Source: Bacteroidales bacterium
GTDB lineage: Bacteria; Bacteroidota; Bacteroidia; Bacteroidales; UBA7960
DNA length: 13,921 nt
Reading direction: 5' to 3'
NCBI GenBank assembly: GCA_007122505.1
Contig: SKTQ01000281.1
Coordinates: forward strand, 1-13,921
The position numbers and the translations under genes were made by a program. Below, piece by piece: positions 6,683-13,862 of this stretch. The notes beneath the pieces were generated by a model. That model did not search any database. It saw nothing but the letters and a program-made list of their open reading frames with translations, and was not told where the DNA came from. How positions within the stretch are numbered: position 1 is the stretch's first letter; every line of letters starts with the position of its first letter.

Positions 6683-8104
6683 ATGCTTCCTTTAAAAACA
6701 AGCAAGAAGGGTGCATCCAGATTCGTTGCACCCTTTCTTGCTTTGTTGTTTTTTACTTTTGTTTTTAGCGGATGCAGAACATATTATCAACAGCAGCAGG
6801 AGTTTCAGCAACACTTTCGGACTGGAAACCTGGAAGACGCGGCAAGGGTTTTGGAGAACGACCGGCGAGCCGACCGGCGCCGCACACGATTGCTGCACCT
6901 GATGAACCAGGGAGTGGTACAACACATGCTGGGAAACTACCGCGAAAGCAATCGGTTTTTTGAAGAAGCATTTGTCCTTGCTGAAGATTTTCGGAGAAAT
7001 CTTGGTGACGAAACACTGGCCTTGCTCATCAACCCCAAAGTCACCGAATACAGAGGCGAGCCCTTCGAGCTGTTGATGATTCATTATTATAAAGCAATGA
7101 ACTTTATACAGCTTGGTGACATGAACGCCGCCCTGGTGGAATGTCGTCGGTTGAATATTGCCCTGAACGCACTAAGCGACAGGTTTAACAATGAAAACAG
7201 ATATCGGCGCGACGCATTCATTCACAACCTGATGGGCATAATATATGATGCCACAGGTGATTATAACAATGCATTTATCGCTTACCGGAACGCGCTGGAA
7301 ATCTATGAAGATGACTTTAGCCGGCTTTTTGGTGTGGGGCCGCCCGAACAATTGAAACGCGACCTGGTTAGAACGGCACACCGAATGGGATTTACAGATC
7401 AGGTCAGGCTGTTTGAAGAGCGTTTCGGTTTTCGTTATCAACCCAGCAGTCGTGAAAATACCGGAGACCTGGTGTTTTTTTGGAACAATGGATTGGGGCC
7501 GGTCAAAGATGAATTTAGTATTCTGTTTACCATTGTTCGCGGCTCAGGCGGCACACTTCAGTTTGTGAATGAGGAATATGGTTTTGTGTTTCCGGTGCCC
7601 GCTTCGGAAAGAGAAAGCGGAGACCTGGGCGATCTGAGAGTGGTTAGAGTTGCTTTCCCAAAATATGTGGAAAGGAAACCTTTATATGCCACAGCCCGCA
7701 TAAAAACTGCCGGAGAAACACATTCCCTTTACCTTGGTCAGAACCTGAATGCAGTCGCTTTTCAATCACTGAACGACCGGATGCTTCGTGAAATGGGAAC
7801 CGCTATTCTGCGCCTGGCTATCCGGCAAGCCGCAGAGCAAAGGATACGAAAGGAAGACGAAACCATCGGGGCGATCTTCGGCTTGCTTGGCGCGATTGCC
7901 GAACAAGCCGACACACGAAACTGGCAAACCCTCCCACATTCTATTCACTATACCCGCATGGAACTGCCCGCAGGAAAAAACGACCTGAAACTCGAACTGA
8001 TTCTGCCCAATGGCAACACAGCCAGAACATTACCCCTTAGTAAAGAAATACAGCCCAGCCAAACCAACTTCATGAATTTCCATACACCGGATACCCGGAG
8101 GTAA
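6683..8104 (+). CDS. TPR-containing lipoprotein of the COG3014 type
   Basis: A 473-residue protein from the ATG at 6683. In-frame starts also exist at 6659 (ATG) and 6656 (GTG). I prefer 6683 because GGAAAA lies at a suitable distance and it gives a normal signal peptide (KTSKKG, a hydrophobic run, then FSGC with C31 as the lipidation site). Three helical repeats resembling TPRs are visible: about 73-103 (MLGNYRESNRFFEEAF), 130-163 (QLGDMNAALVECRRL) and 177-212 (ATGDYNNAFIAYRNALEIYE). The C-terminal half carries LGQNLNAVAFQSLNDRML and DTRNWQTLPHSIHYTRMELP, which I associate with COG3014, a family of unknown function often found beside LpoB-like genes. It probably acts with the preceding lipoprotein at the envelope; the molecular role is unknown. 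The DUF799/GNA1162 gene that accompanies this pair in some Proteobacteria is absent here. Confidence 0.8.
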   Translation: MLPLKTSKKGASRFVAPFLALLFFTFVFSGCRTYYQQQQEFQQHFRTGNLEDAARVLENDRRADRRRTRLLHLMNQGVVQHMLGNYRESNRFFEEAFVLAEDFRRNLGDETLALLINPKVTEYRGEPFELLMIHYYKAMNFIQLGDMNAALVECRRLNIALNALSDRFNNENRYRRDAFIHNLMGIIYDATGDYNNAFIAYRNALEIYEDDFSRLFGVGPPEQLKRDLVRTAHRMGFTDQVRLFEERFGFRYQPSSRENTGDLVFFWNNGLGPVKDEFSILFTIVRGSGGTLQFVNEEYGFVFPVPASERESGDLGDLRVVRVAFPKYVERKPLYATARIKTAGETHSLYLGQNLNAVAFQSLNDRMLREMGTAILRLAIRQAAEQRIRKEDETIGAIFGLLGAIAEQADTRNWQTLPHSIHYTRMELPAGKNDLKLELILPNGNTARTLPLSKEIQPSQTNFMNFHTPDTRR

Positions 8105-8135
8105 GCGGTAACATTCTTTGCAATCAATTAATGTT

Positions 8136-8151
8136 GGAGAATCCATTCTCC
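8136..8151. repeat. Palindrome GGAGAAT-CC-ATTCTCC between lipoprotein gene and mazG
   Basis: Perfect 7-base arms around CC, 32 bases after the COG3014-type gene's stop and about 107 bases before mazG. As RNA the loop would have to open to about six bases. No T run follows, so it is not a standard terminator. It may be a protein-binding site or a weak 3' hairpin. Confidence 0.35.
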
Positions 8152-8257
8152 CCTCCCTCAAAGAAACCCCCATCCCACCAACACTTCTTATCAAATCCAT
8201 CATCAGACTGCGACAGTCCATACTCAGGAATCTTTATTACTTTTGGAAAAAAATATT

Positions 8258-9040
8258 ATGGACAAAAGACTGCAAGCTTTTCAGCAATTGTTGGACATTA
8301 TGGACGAGCTTCGGGCAAAATGCCCCTGGGATAAAAAACAAACGCTTGAAAGTCTTCGGCATCTCACCATAGAAGAAACCTACGAGCTGGCAGACGCGAT
8401 TCTGGATGATGACCTGGATGAAATAAAGGGAGAACTTGGTGATCTTATGTTGCATATCGTGTTCTATGCCAAGATAGGCAGTGAAAAAGGTGCTTTTGAT
8501 ATTGCGGATGTGCTGGAATCCATCAATGCCAAGCTCATAAAACGCCATCCCCACATTTACGGAGATGTAAAGGCGGAAACAGCCGAACAGGTGAAAGACA
8601 ACTGGGAAAAAATTAAGCTGCACACAGGAAAGAAAAGGGTGCTGTCGGGAGTTCCAAAATCCTTACCGGCCATGATCAAGGCTTATCGGATTCAAGACAA
8701 GGTGAAAGGGGTAGGATTTGACTGGGAAAAGCCCGAACAGGTTTGGGAAAAGGTGTTGGAAGAAATGGAAGAACTGAAAACCGAGGCTGACAAAGGGGCA
8801 TCACACAAAAAACTGGAAGAAGAATATGGCGATCTGCTCTTTGCACTGATCAATTATGCCCGGTTTATAAACGTGAACCCGGAAAACGCCCTGGAACGAA
8901 CCAATAAAAAGTTTGTCAAACGCTTTGAACACTTAGAAAAACAAGCCAAAAAGCTGGGAAAAGATCTGAAGGTGATGAATTTGGCCGAAATGGATGTATT
9001 TTGGGAAGAGGCAAAGAAGATGGAAGATGGACATTCATAA
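8258..9040 (+). CDS. mazG: Nucleoside triphosphate pyrophosphohydrolase MazG
   Basis: A 260-residue two-domain MazG. It hydrolyses NTPs and dNTPs to the monophosphate and pyrophosphate in the cytoplasm, cleaning the nucleotide pool of unusual NTPs and in some bacteria tuning stress signalling. The first domain shows KCPWDKKQTLESL (21-33) and the metal-binding helices EETYE (39-43) and ELGD (59-62). The second repeats the pattern with EEMEEL (168-173) and EEYGD (188-192). The end, MDVFWEEAKK, is typical. I chose the ATG at 8258, with GGAAAA about ten bases upstream; the frame extends to a TTG at 8243, which would add only five residues. It is separated from the preceding lipoprotein gene by 153 bases, so it may have its own promoter. 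All expected acidic residues are present. Confidence 0.95.
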   Translation: MDKRLQAFQQLLDIMDELRAKCPWDKKQTLESLRHLTIEETYELADAILDDDLDEIKGELGDLMLHIVFYAKIGSEKGAFDIADVLESINAKLIKRHPHIYGDVKAETAEQVKDNWEKIKLHTGKKRVLSGVPKSLPAMIKAYRIQDKVKGVGFDWEKPEQVWEKVLEEMEELKTEADKGASHKKLEEEYGDLLFALINYARFINVNPENALERTNKKFVKRFEHLEKQAKKLGKDLKVMNLAEMDVFWEEAKKMEDGHS

Positions 9041-9082
9041 CCGATTATTACCTGAAACAACTTTAAAACCATTTATAAAACC

Positions 9083-10882
9083 ATGAAACCTGCAGATGTG
9101 ATTTTTGGGATACTTATGATGACAGTCATTTTAACGTCATTAGCAGCACAAGGGGCTACTGATACCTTGCATGTTCATGATAATATATACATTAATTCAG
9201 GAGAAGTTTTAACCATAGATGCAGGCACAACTGTATATTTTCATGGATATTATCATATTATTGTTGAAGGATCGGTGCAGGCCCAGGGAACGGAATCTGA
9301 ACCCATCCTGTTTACACGTTCGGATACTTTAGGTTTACATCAGACAGATATAGCTGAAGGAGGATGGAACGGAATTCGATTCACAAACCAAGCTGAAATA
9401 GACACCACTGTGGTTTCTGTTTTTGAGCACTGTATTTTTGAACATTCAAAAGCTTCTTTAACCGATTTTAAAAATGGTGGCGCAATAAGTATTATTGGTT
9501 TGCATAATGTTGTGATCAGAAATAGTGTTTTTCGCAACAATTATTGTTATCGCAAGGGTGGTGCATTATACCTGGAAGGGAATCATGCTTTGTTGGAGTA
9601 CAATCATTTTTATAATAATACTGCATATAATGAAATAGAAGACAATCCTGCTGAGGATGCAGATGGTGGTGCTCTTTTCTTACATGCAAGCATGGCAGAA
9701 GTTGCCTGGTCCGTTTTTTCCTGCAATACTGCCAGCGGTATTGGAGGAGCCGTTGTTGTTGAAGAATCCGCTCCATTGATTTATAACAATCGGATAGAGA
9801 ACAATTTTGCTGCTATGGGTGGGGGAATAAGCTTTCGGAGATCACAGTTCTCAACGCCCCTGTCCAATAATCTGATCGTAAACAACAGCTCCATCTATTT
9901 TGGAGGGGGGATGTTTTTTCTGGACTCTCGGGCACTAATACTAAACCATACCATCGCCGATAATTATTCTGCTTACGGAGGTGGTGTGTTTTTGATCACT
10001 TTTAATGTTTTGTCGGACCCTACTTTTTATAATAGCATTATCCGGAGCAATGCAGTTTATCCTGATACGGTAAATCAGGTTTTTATCTGGGATAGTATAT
10101 CTGCTCCTGGTTTTATTAATTGCAACATAGAAGGTGGTATTGATGGTATTGATGGTGGTGTAGATAACGAAAATATGATCTATAAAGATAATATTGATGA
10201 AGATGCTATGTTTGTAAATGAGGGTGAGCATCCATATGCCCTTTCCCCTGGTTCTTCTTCGATTGATAGCGGTTTTGAAAATACTGATGATTTGGGGGTG
10301 TATATATTTGATTTGTTGGGAAATGACAGAATATCCGGGCTCAAAATAGATATGGGAGCGTATGAATTTCAAGACCCTCATTATACAGTTTTTCTCAGTG
10401 TTGAAGGAAATGGATATGTTCTGCCCGGAGAAGATGAGTATTTTGTACCCGAGGGTACAGAGATGGTATTTGAAGCCATTCCTGAAGCAGAATGGTCTTT
10501 TTATCGTTGGGAAACCTCCTTTGGTAACTTTGATGAAAATCCTTTATATATAGAGGTGTGGGATGATATTGAAATCAAGGCCGTATTTCAGCCTGCCACT
10601 TTTGCTGAGACCATTTATTCAAATTACCTGCAAAGTTTTGTTTACCCAAACCCATTTAAAAATCAGTTGTTTGTAAATATTGGTGACCATTTTTTGGATG
10701 ATGAGATTATTCTGAAACTCTACAATAGTGCAGGAGCTTTGCAGCAAACAATCAGGTTTGAAACCCATCATTCTAAAGCCATTCATGATCTTGATCTGAG
10801 TGATTTGGACGTAGGTATTTATTTTCTACAGTTGATTGGTGAAAAAGGGACTGCAACTTTTAAAATCATCAAAGAAAAATAA
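9083..10882 (+). CDS. Secreted right-handed beta-helix protein with T9SS sorting domain
   Basis: A 599-residue exported protein. Residues 1-23 form a signal peptide (hydrophobic run ending SLAAQG). Residues 45-330 are a right-handed beta-helix of the parallel-repeat/choice-of-anchor type, with recurring turns such as NGGAISI, KGGALYL, DGGALFL, IGGAVVV, MGGGISF, FGGGMFF and YGGGVFL, each followed by N-rich strands. The helix-type domain closes with DMGAYEF (423-429). Residues 433-503 form a small beta domain like the bacterial InlB-B/divergent repeat (YTVFLSVEGNGYVLPGEDEY then FYRWE). Residues 519-597 are a type A T9SS C-terminal domain (FVYPNPFKNQLFVNI ... GIYFLQLIG). The protein should cross the inner membrane by Sec and be sorted to the surface or medium by T9SS. 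Adhesion or polysaccharide binding or cleavage are possible, but no catalytic motif is evident. The gene is clearly A/T-richer than its neighbours. Confidence 0.9.
   Translation: MKPADVIFGILMMTVILTSLAAQGATDTLHVHDNIYINSGEVLTIDAGTTVYFHGYYHIIVEGSVQAQGTESEPILFTRSDTLGLHQTDIAEGGWNGIRFTNQAEIDTTVVSVFEHCIFEHSKASLTDFKNGGAISIIGLHNVVIRNSVFRNNYCYRKGGALYLEGNHALLEYNHFYNNTAYNEIEDNPAEDADGGALFLHASMAEVAWSVFSCNTASGIGGAVVVEESAPLIYNNRIENNFAAMGGGISFRRSQFSTPLSNNLIVNNSSIYFGGGMFFLDSRALILNHTIADNYSAYGGGVFLITFNVLSDPTFYNSIIRSNAVYPDTVNQVFIWDSISAPGFINCNIEGGIDGIDGGVDNENMIYKDNIDEDAMFVNEGEHPYALSPGSSSIDSGFENTDDLGVYIFDLLGNDRISGLKIDMGAYEFQDPHYTVFLSVEGNGYVLPGEDEYFVPEGTEMVFEAIPEAEWSFYRWETSFGNFDENPLYIEVWDDIEIKAVFQPATFAETIYSNYLQSFVYPNPFKNQLFVNIGDHFLDDEIILKLYNSAGALQQTIRFETHHSKAIHDLDLSDLDVGIYFLQLIGEKGTATFKIIKEK
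10136..10153 (+). repeat. Tandem 9-base repeat within the beta-helix gene
   Basis: GGTATTGAT occurs twice in direct tandem and is followed by the related GGTGGTGTAGAT, encoding GIDGIDGGVD. The unit is a multiple of three, so slippage would add or remove one Gly-Ile-Asp without breaking the frame. Confidence 0.6.
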
Positions 10883-10896
10883 ATACGGATCAGACA

Positions 10897-10957
10897 CTTC
10901 CGGGTCCTTTCGGAAGCTGGAAGGTCTCTGCCGCGGAACCGTGTAGCTTGCGAAGCT
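10897..10957. repeat. Two small hairpins between convergent genes
   Basis: The 108-base gap between the beta-helix gene and the convergent IPExxxVDY gene holds CTTCCG-N8-CGGAAG (10897-10916) and AGCTT-GCG-AAGCT (10945-10957). Neither has a T run in either direction. They may together limit read-through between the converging transcripts. The gap is noticeably more G/C-rich than the end of the beta-helix gene. Confidence 0.4.
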
Positions 10958-10990
10958 GGGCAATCAGGGTGCATCAAACCATGCTATTGG

Positions 10991-11446
10991 TCATTTCAGT
11001 ACATTGGTAATGTGCATCTCAAAGTCGTAATAAAAGGAATCTTCTCTTTTACCCAACTTTTCATCCAGCAGGTATGCAGCCTGAACCATTGGAACGGAGC
11101 GGATAAGTTTTATAAAGCCGGGAATGTCGAACTGGTCACTGGGCCGGTGCAGCAGCAGCAGGTAATCAAGACTTTTGGGTTCAGGAAAAAGAAGACCATC
11201 CTTGCTGCGGTTATTCAGCAAAAAATACCGAAGCATCATATTTGGAATTTCCTGAAAGTACAGGGGAAATGCAGATGGTGCAGATTGATTATTCGGGGGA
11301 TACGGAAAATCATTGATTCTTTGAAGGTCCAGGTTCAGATGTTTGTTCAGCAGCCAGCACAAACGGTAGCCTTTCTGGCTGGAAAAAATACCCACTGTTT
11401 TGAAATCATGGATGTGTTCTAGTTTGAGTTTCAGCTTCTTTGGCAT
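10991..11446 (-). CDS. IPExxxVDY family protein (Bacteroidota-specific, unknown function)
   Basis: A 151-residue protein without a signal peptide or membrane segment, so cytoplasmic. It carries the family's defining motif in the form FPEPKSLDY (87-95), matching I-P-E-x-x-x-V-D-Y with conservative changes at the first and seventh positions. The start MPKKLKLKLEHIHDFKTVGIFSS and the end YDFEMHITNVLK also fit the family. As I recall, members are restricted to Bacteroidota and commonly sit beside rnc and the fatty-acid genes, as here; their function is not known. The ATG at 11446 lies 69 bases after the rnc stop. A well-formed promoter in that gap suggests the gene can be transcribed independently of fabF-rnc. 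It converges with the beta-helix gene. Confidence 0.88.
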   Translation of the reverse strand: MPKKLKLKLEHIHDFKTVGIFSSQKGYRLCWLLNKHLNLDLQRINDFPYPPNNQSAPSAFPLYFQEIPNMMLRYFLLNNRSKDGLLFPEPKSLDYLLLLHRPSDQFDIPGFIKLIRSVPMVQAAYLLDEKLGKREDSFYYDFEMHITNVLK

Positions 11447-11472
11447 AGGAGGTCAGCATCTTGGCTAAAACA

Positions 11473-11504
11473 CAAAAGTACAGGAGAAATCCAAACAATC
11501 AAAA
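11473..11504 (-). promoter_or_regulatory. Bacteroidota-type promoter for the IPExxxVDY gene
   Basis: On the minus strand TTTTG (11504-11500, the -33 element) is followed by exactly 19 bases and TACTTTTG (11480-11473, matching the -7 consensus TAnnTTTG). Both elements and the spacing agree with the published Bacteroides/Flavobacterium vegetative promoter pattern. Transcription would start about 20 bases before the ATG at 11446. It lies entirely in the gap after rnc. Confidence 0.65.
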
Positions 11505-11515
11505 CTTTCGTGCAA

Positions 11516-12256
11516 TCATTGCAGGCTTTCTGTATTGATGTATTCTTCCCACGCTTGTCGGGCGGCATTTTGCTCAGCTTTTTTGATTGAGCAGTCCTGC
11601 CCGCAGCCAATCACCTTATTTTCGATTATCAATTCAATCGTGTATAACTTTCCCTTGGTTCCGTTTTCAATTTCGTTTACCTGATGAAATGCGATGTTTT
11701 TTTTCTCCTTTTGTGCCCATTCAATCATTTTGCTTTTGAAGTTGACGTCGCGATCCAATAATTCGTCAACATCCAGGTGGGTTTGAATGATTTGCTGTAT
11801 GATCAGTTTTTTTGTGAAAGTGTAGCCCTTATCCAGATAAACGGCACCAATAAATGCTTCAAAAGCATCTCCAAGAATGGAAGACCCGCTTGTGCTGCTT
11901 TCCTTGCTGGCCTGAACAAGTTTGTCCAATCCAAGCTTTCTTGACAACAAGTTGAGGTTTTGGCGGCTTACGATGCGGGAGCGCATTTCAGTAAGAAAGC
12001 CCTCATCCTTGAATGGAAATTTTTTGAACAGGAAGTCGGCAACAACAGAACCCAGAACAGCATCCCCTAAGTATTCAAGTCTTTCGTTGCAATGCCGGAA
12101 GCCGTTTATTTCAACAGTAGCCGCTGATTTGTGCCTGAATGCCAATTCATATACAGAAACATTTCCCGGCTGATAGCCAAACATGTTTTTTATGGCATCG
12201 GCCAGTGATGTTTCCGGTTTTTTGCGGTTACGCCTGAAAGATGATAAGATGCCCAA
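11516..12256 (-). CDS. rnc: Ribonuclease III
   Basis: A 246-residue double-strand-specific endoribonuclease that processes rRNA precursors and structured mRNAs in the cytoplasm. The catalytic domain has the signature NERLEYLGDAVL (57-68, metal ligands E61 and D65) and GDAFEAFIGAVYLD (129-142, ligands D130 and E133). A double-stranded RNA-binding domain follows at about 172-240, ending KKAEQNAARQAWEEY. The start is probably the TTG at 12256: the first in-frame ATG (residue 25) would cut into the conserved first helix (FGYQP), and no ATG or GTG lies between it and the upstream in-frame stop. The TTG is only 11 bases after the fabF stop with no Shine-Dalgarno, which suggests translational coupling. 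The basic N-terminal extension (FRRNRKKPE) is common in Bacteroidota RNase III. Confidence 0.95.
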   Translation of the reverse strand: MGILSSFRRNRKKPETSLADAIKNMFGYQPGNVSVYELAFRHKSAATVEINGFRHCNERLEYLGDAVLGSVVADFLFKKFPFKDEGFLTEMRSRIVSRQNLNLLSRKLGLDKLVQASKESSTSGSSILGDAFEAFIGAVYLDKGYTFTKKLIIQQIIQTHLDVDELLDRDVNFKSKMIEWAQKEKKNIAFHQVNEIENGTKGKLYTIELIIENKVIGCGQDCSIKKAEQNAARQAWEEYINTESLQ

Positions 12257-12267
12257 AACGAATGGGG

Positions 12268-13521
12268 TTATTGGTCAAACTTTTTAAATGCAATACAAGC
12301 ATTATGTCCGCCAAAACCGAATGTATTGGACAGAGCCAGATTTATCGTTCGTTCTTTGGCTTTGTGGAAAGTGAAATCGAGATTGTTGTCAATTTCCGGA
12401 TCATCAGTAAAGTGGTTGATGGTTGGCGGAACAATATTGTTTTTAACCGCCAGGATTGTAGCAATTGCTTCAGCTGCCCCGGCGGCACCGAGCAAGTGGC
12501 CGGTCATTGATTTTGTTGAATTGATGCTGATTTTGTAGGCGTGTTCACCAAATAGCGACACAATGGCTTTTGGCTCAGCAATATCTCCCAGCGGCGTAGA
12601 AGTGCCATGGGTATTGATGTGGTCCACATCGGTTGGTTTTACTCCGGCATCTTCCAATGTGTATTGCATCACTTTATGGGCACCAAGCCCATCCGGATGG
12701 GGGCTTGTCATATGGTAAGCATCGGCTGACATCCCACCGCCTAAAACTTCGGCATAAATTTTCGCACCGCGTTTGAGTGCATGTTCCAGCTCTTCAAAAA
12801 TGATGGTGCCGCTGCCTTCGCCAAGCACAAAACCATCCCTGTCTTTGTCAAACGGCCGTGAAGCGGTTTTTGGGTCATCGTTTCTCACAGAAATGGCATG
12901 CATTGCACTGAATCCGCCAACCCCTGCTTCATTGACTGCTGCTTCTGACCCACCGCTTATGAATACATCTGCTTTGCCCAGCCTGATCAGGTTAAAGCAG
13001 TCGATCAACGCATTGGCTGCTGATGCACAGGCTGAAGTGGTGGTATAGTTAGGCCCGCGAAAACCATATTTAATAGAGATATGACCGGCTGCAATGTCGG
13101 CAATCATTTTGGGGATGAAAAACGGGCTGAACCTGGGCGGACCTTCCGATTTTGCATAATCCGATACTTCTCGCAAAAATGTCTCCAGACCACCGATTCC
13201 ACTACCCCAGATTACACCAACTCTGTCCTTGTCGACCTTTTCCATGTCGAAGCCGGCATCTGCAATGGCCTCTTCGGCAGAAACCATGGCATATTGGGTA
13301 AAAGAATCATACTTCCTGGCTTCTTTGCGGTCGAAATGTGCAGAAGGATCATAGTTCTTGAGTTCACAGGCAAACCGGGTCTTGAACTGGGATGCATCGA
13401 ATCTGGTGATGGGTCCTGCACCGCTTACACCATTGATTAATGCTTCCCAATATTCAGGGACAGAGCTACCAATCGGGGTTAAAGCACCCAAACCGGTAAC
13501 AACCACTCTCTTCAGTTCCAT
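12268..13521 (-). CDS. fabF: Beta-ketoacyl-ACP synthase II
   Basis: A 417-residue condensing enzyme of type II fatty acid synthesis. It joins malonyl-ACP to a growing acyl-ACP with loss of CO2. The Cys-His-His catalytic set is intact: C165 in TTSACASAAN, H305 in NTHGTSTPLGD, and H342 in KSMTGHLLGAAGAAEA. The start MELKRVVVTGLGALTPIG and the end SNTFGFGGHNACIAFK are standard, and the length equals the usual FabF. Its acyl-carrier substrate is encoded immediately upstream, and RNase III is encoded immediately downstream. The gap to acpP contains a long perfect-armed hairpin that may set different expression levels for the two genes. The MEL start at 13521 is the only sensible one. Confidence 0.97.
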   Translation of the reverse strand: MELKRVVVTGLGALTPIGSSVPEYWEALINGVSGAGPITRFDASQFKTRFACELKNYDPSAHFDRKEARKYDSFTQYAMVSAEEAIADAGFDMEKVDKDRVGVIWGSGIGGLETFLREVSDYAKSEGPPRFSPFFIPKMIADIAAGHISIKYGFRGPNYTTTSACASAANALIDCFNLIRLGKADVFISGGSEAAVNEAGVGGFSAMHAISVRNDDPKTASRPFDKDRDGFVLGEGSGTIIFEELEHALKRGAKIYAEVLGGGMSADAYHMTSPHPDGLGAHKVMQYTLEDAGVKPTDVDHINTHGTSTPLGDIAEPKAIVSLFGEHAYKISINSTKSMTGHLLGAAGAAEAIATILAVKNNIVPPTINHFTDDPEIDNNLDFTFHKAKERTINLALSNTFGFGGHNACIAFKKFDQ

Positions 13522-13550
13522 TGAAATAGGTTTTGTTTAACAATCTTAAA

Positions 13551-13599
13551 TGGAGCCCACAGTGAATGGTGTATAAAAATACATCCAATGTGGGCTCCA
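13551..13599 (-). terminator. Long hairpin between acpP and fabF (attenuator or RNase III site)
   Basis: TGGAGCCCACA (13551-13561) pairs perfectly with TGTGGGCTCCA (13589-13599). Inside, the minus-strand transcript can pair GG(A)TGTAT with ATACACC, capping a TTTT loop, so 18 pairs form with one bulge and an internal loop. Only three T follow the stem on the minus strand, which makes full termination unlikely. It sits 26 bases after the acpP stop and 29 bases before the fabF start. Partial termination, mRNA stabilisation of acpP, or cleavage by RNase III are the likely roles. Confidence 0.65.
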
Positions 13600-13625
13600 C
13601 CTTTTAAAACAATAGGTCGCTTACA

Positions 13626-13862
13626 TTAATTGCTTTCTTTCTCAATATAAGCAATTGCTTCTCCTACCGTGCTGATTTTTTCGGCCTGGTCATCAGGAAT
13701 GGCAAGGTTAAATTCTTTTTCAAACTCCATAATCAACTCAACGGTATCCAGTGAGTCTGCACCCAAATCATTGGTGAAACTCGCTTCCGGAGTTACTTCC
13801 TTTTCATCTACACCAAGCTTATCAACAATGATAGCTTTTACTCTTGTTGCAATGTCAGACAT
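13626..13862 (-). CDS. acpP: Acyl carrier protein
   Basis: A 78-residue acidic protein that carries acyl intermediates of fatty acid synthesis on a 4'-phosphopantetheine arm. The attachment serine is S37 in the canonical GADSLDTVEL. The surrounding helices (VKAIIVDKLGV, FEKEFNLAIPDDQAEKI, VGEAIAYIE) are standard. The ATG at 13862 has a clear AAGGAG five bases upstream, the best Shine-Dalgarno in the window, consistent with strong expression. It is first in the acpP-fabF-rnc block. The 59 bases upstream in view contain TATTTTTC (13903-13896), close to the -7 consensus, but the expected -33 position falls at or past the window edge and cannot be judged. Confidence 0.97.
   Translation of the reverse strand: MSDIATRVKAIIVDKLGVDEKEVTPEASFTNDLGADSLDTVELIMEFEKEFNLAIPDDQAEKISTVGEAIAYIEKESN

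Noticed and set aside
6692..7084. 130-codon minus-strand frame opposite the COG3014-type lipoprotein gene
   Set aside because: It is a shadow of a well-supported plus-strand gene and has no domain of its own.
8238..8245. Exact -7 promoter match TACTTTTG just before mazG
   Set aside because: No -33 element at 19-21 bases upstream, and the implied transcript start would fall almost on the ATG.
10136..10153. Tandem repeat as a CRISPR-like element
   Set aside because: Units are only nine bases, directly adjacent without spacers, and lie within a coding frame.
9941..10381. 146-codon minus-strand frame opposite the beta-helix gene
   Set aside because: Ile/Thr-rich antisense frame of a repetitive A/T-rich gene; no recognisable protein.
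11012..11422. 136-codon plus-strand frame opposite the IPExxxVDY gene
   Set aside because: The minus-strand frame carries the family motif, a promoter and the right neighbours; the plus-strand frame has none.
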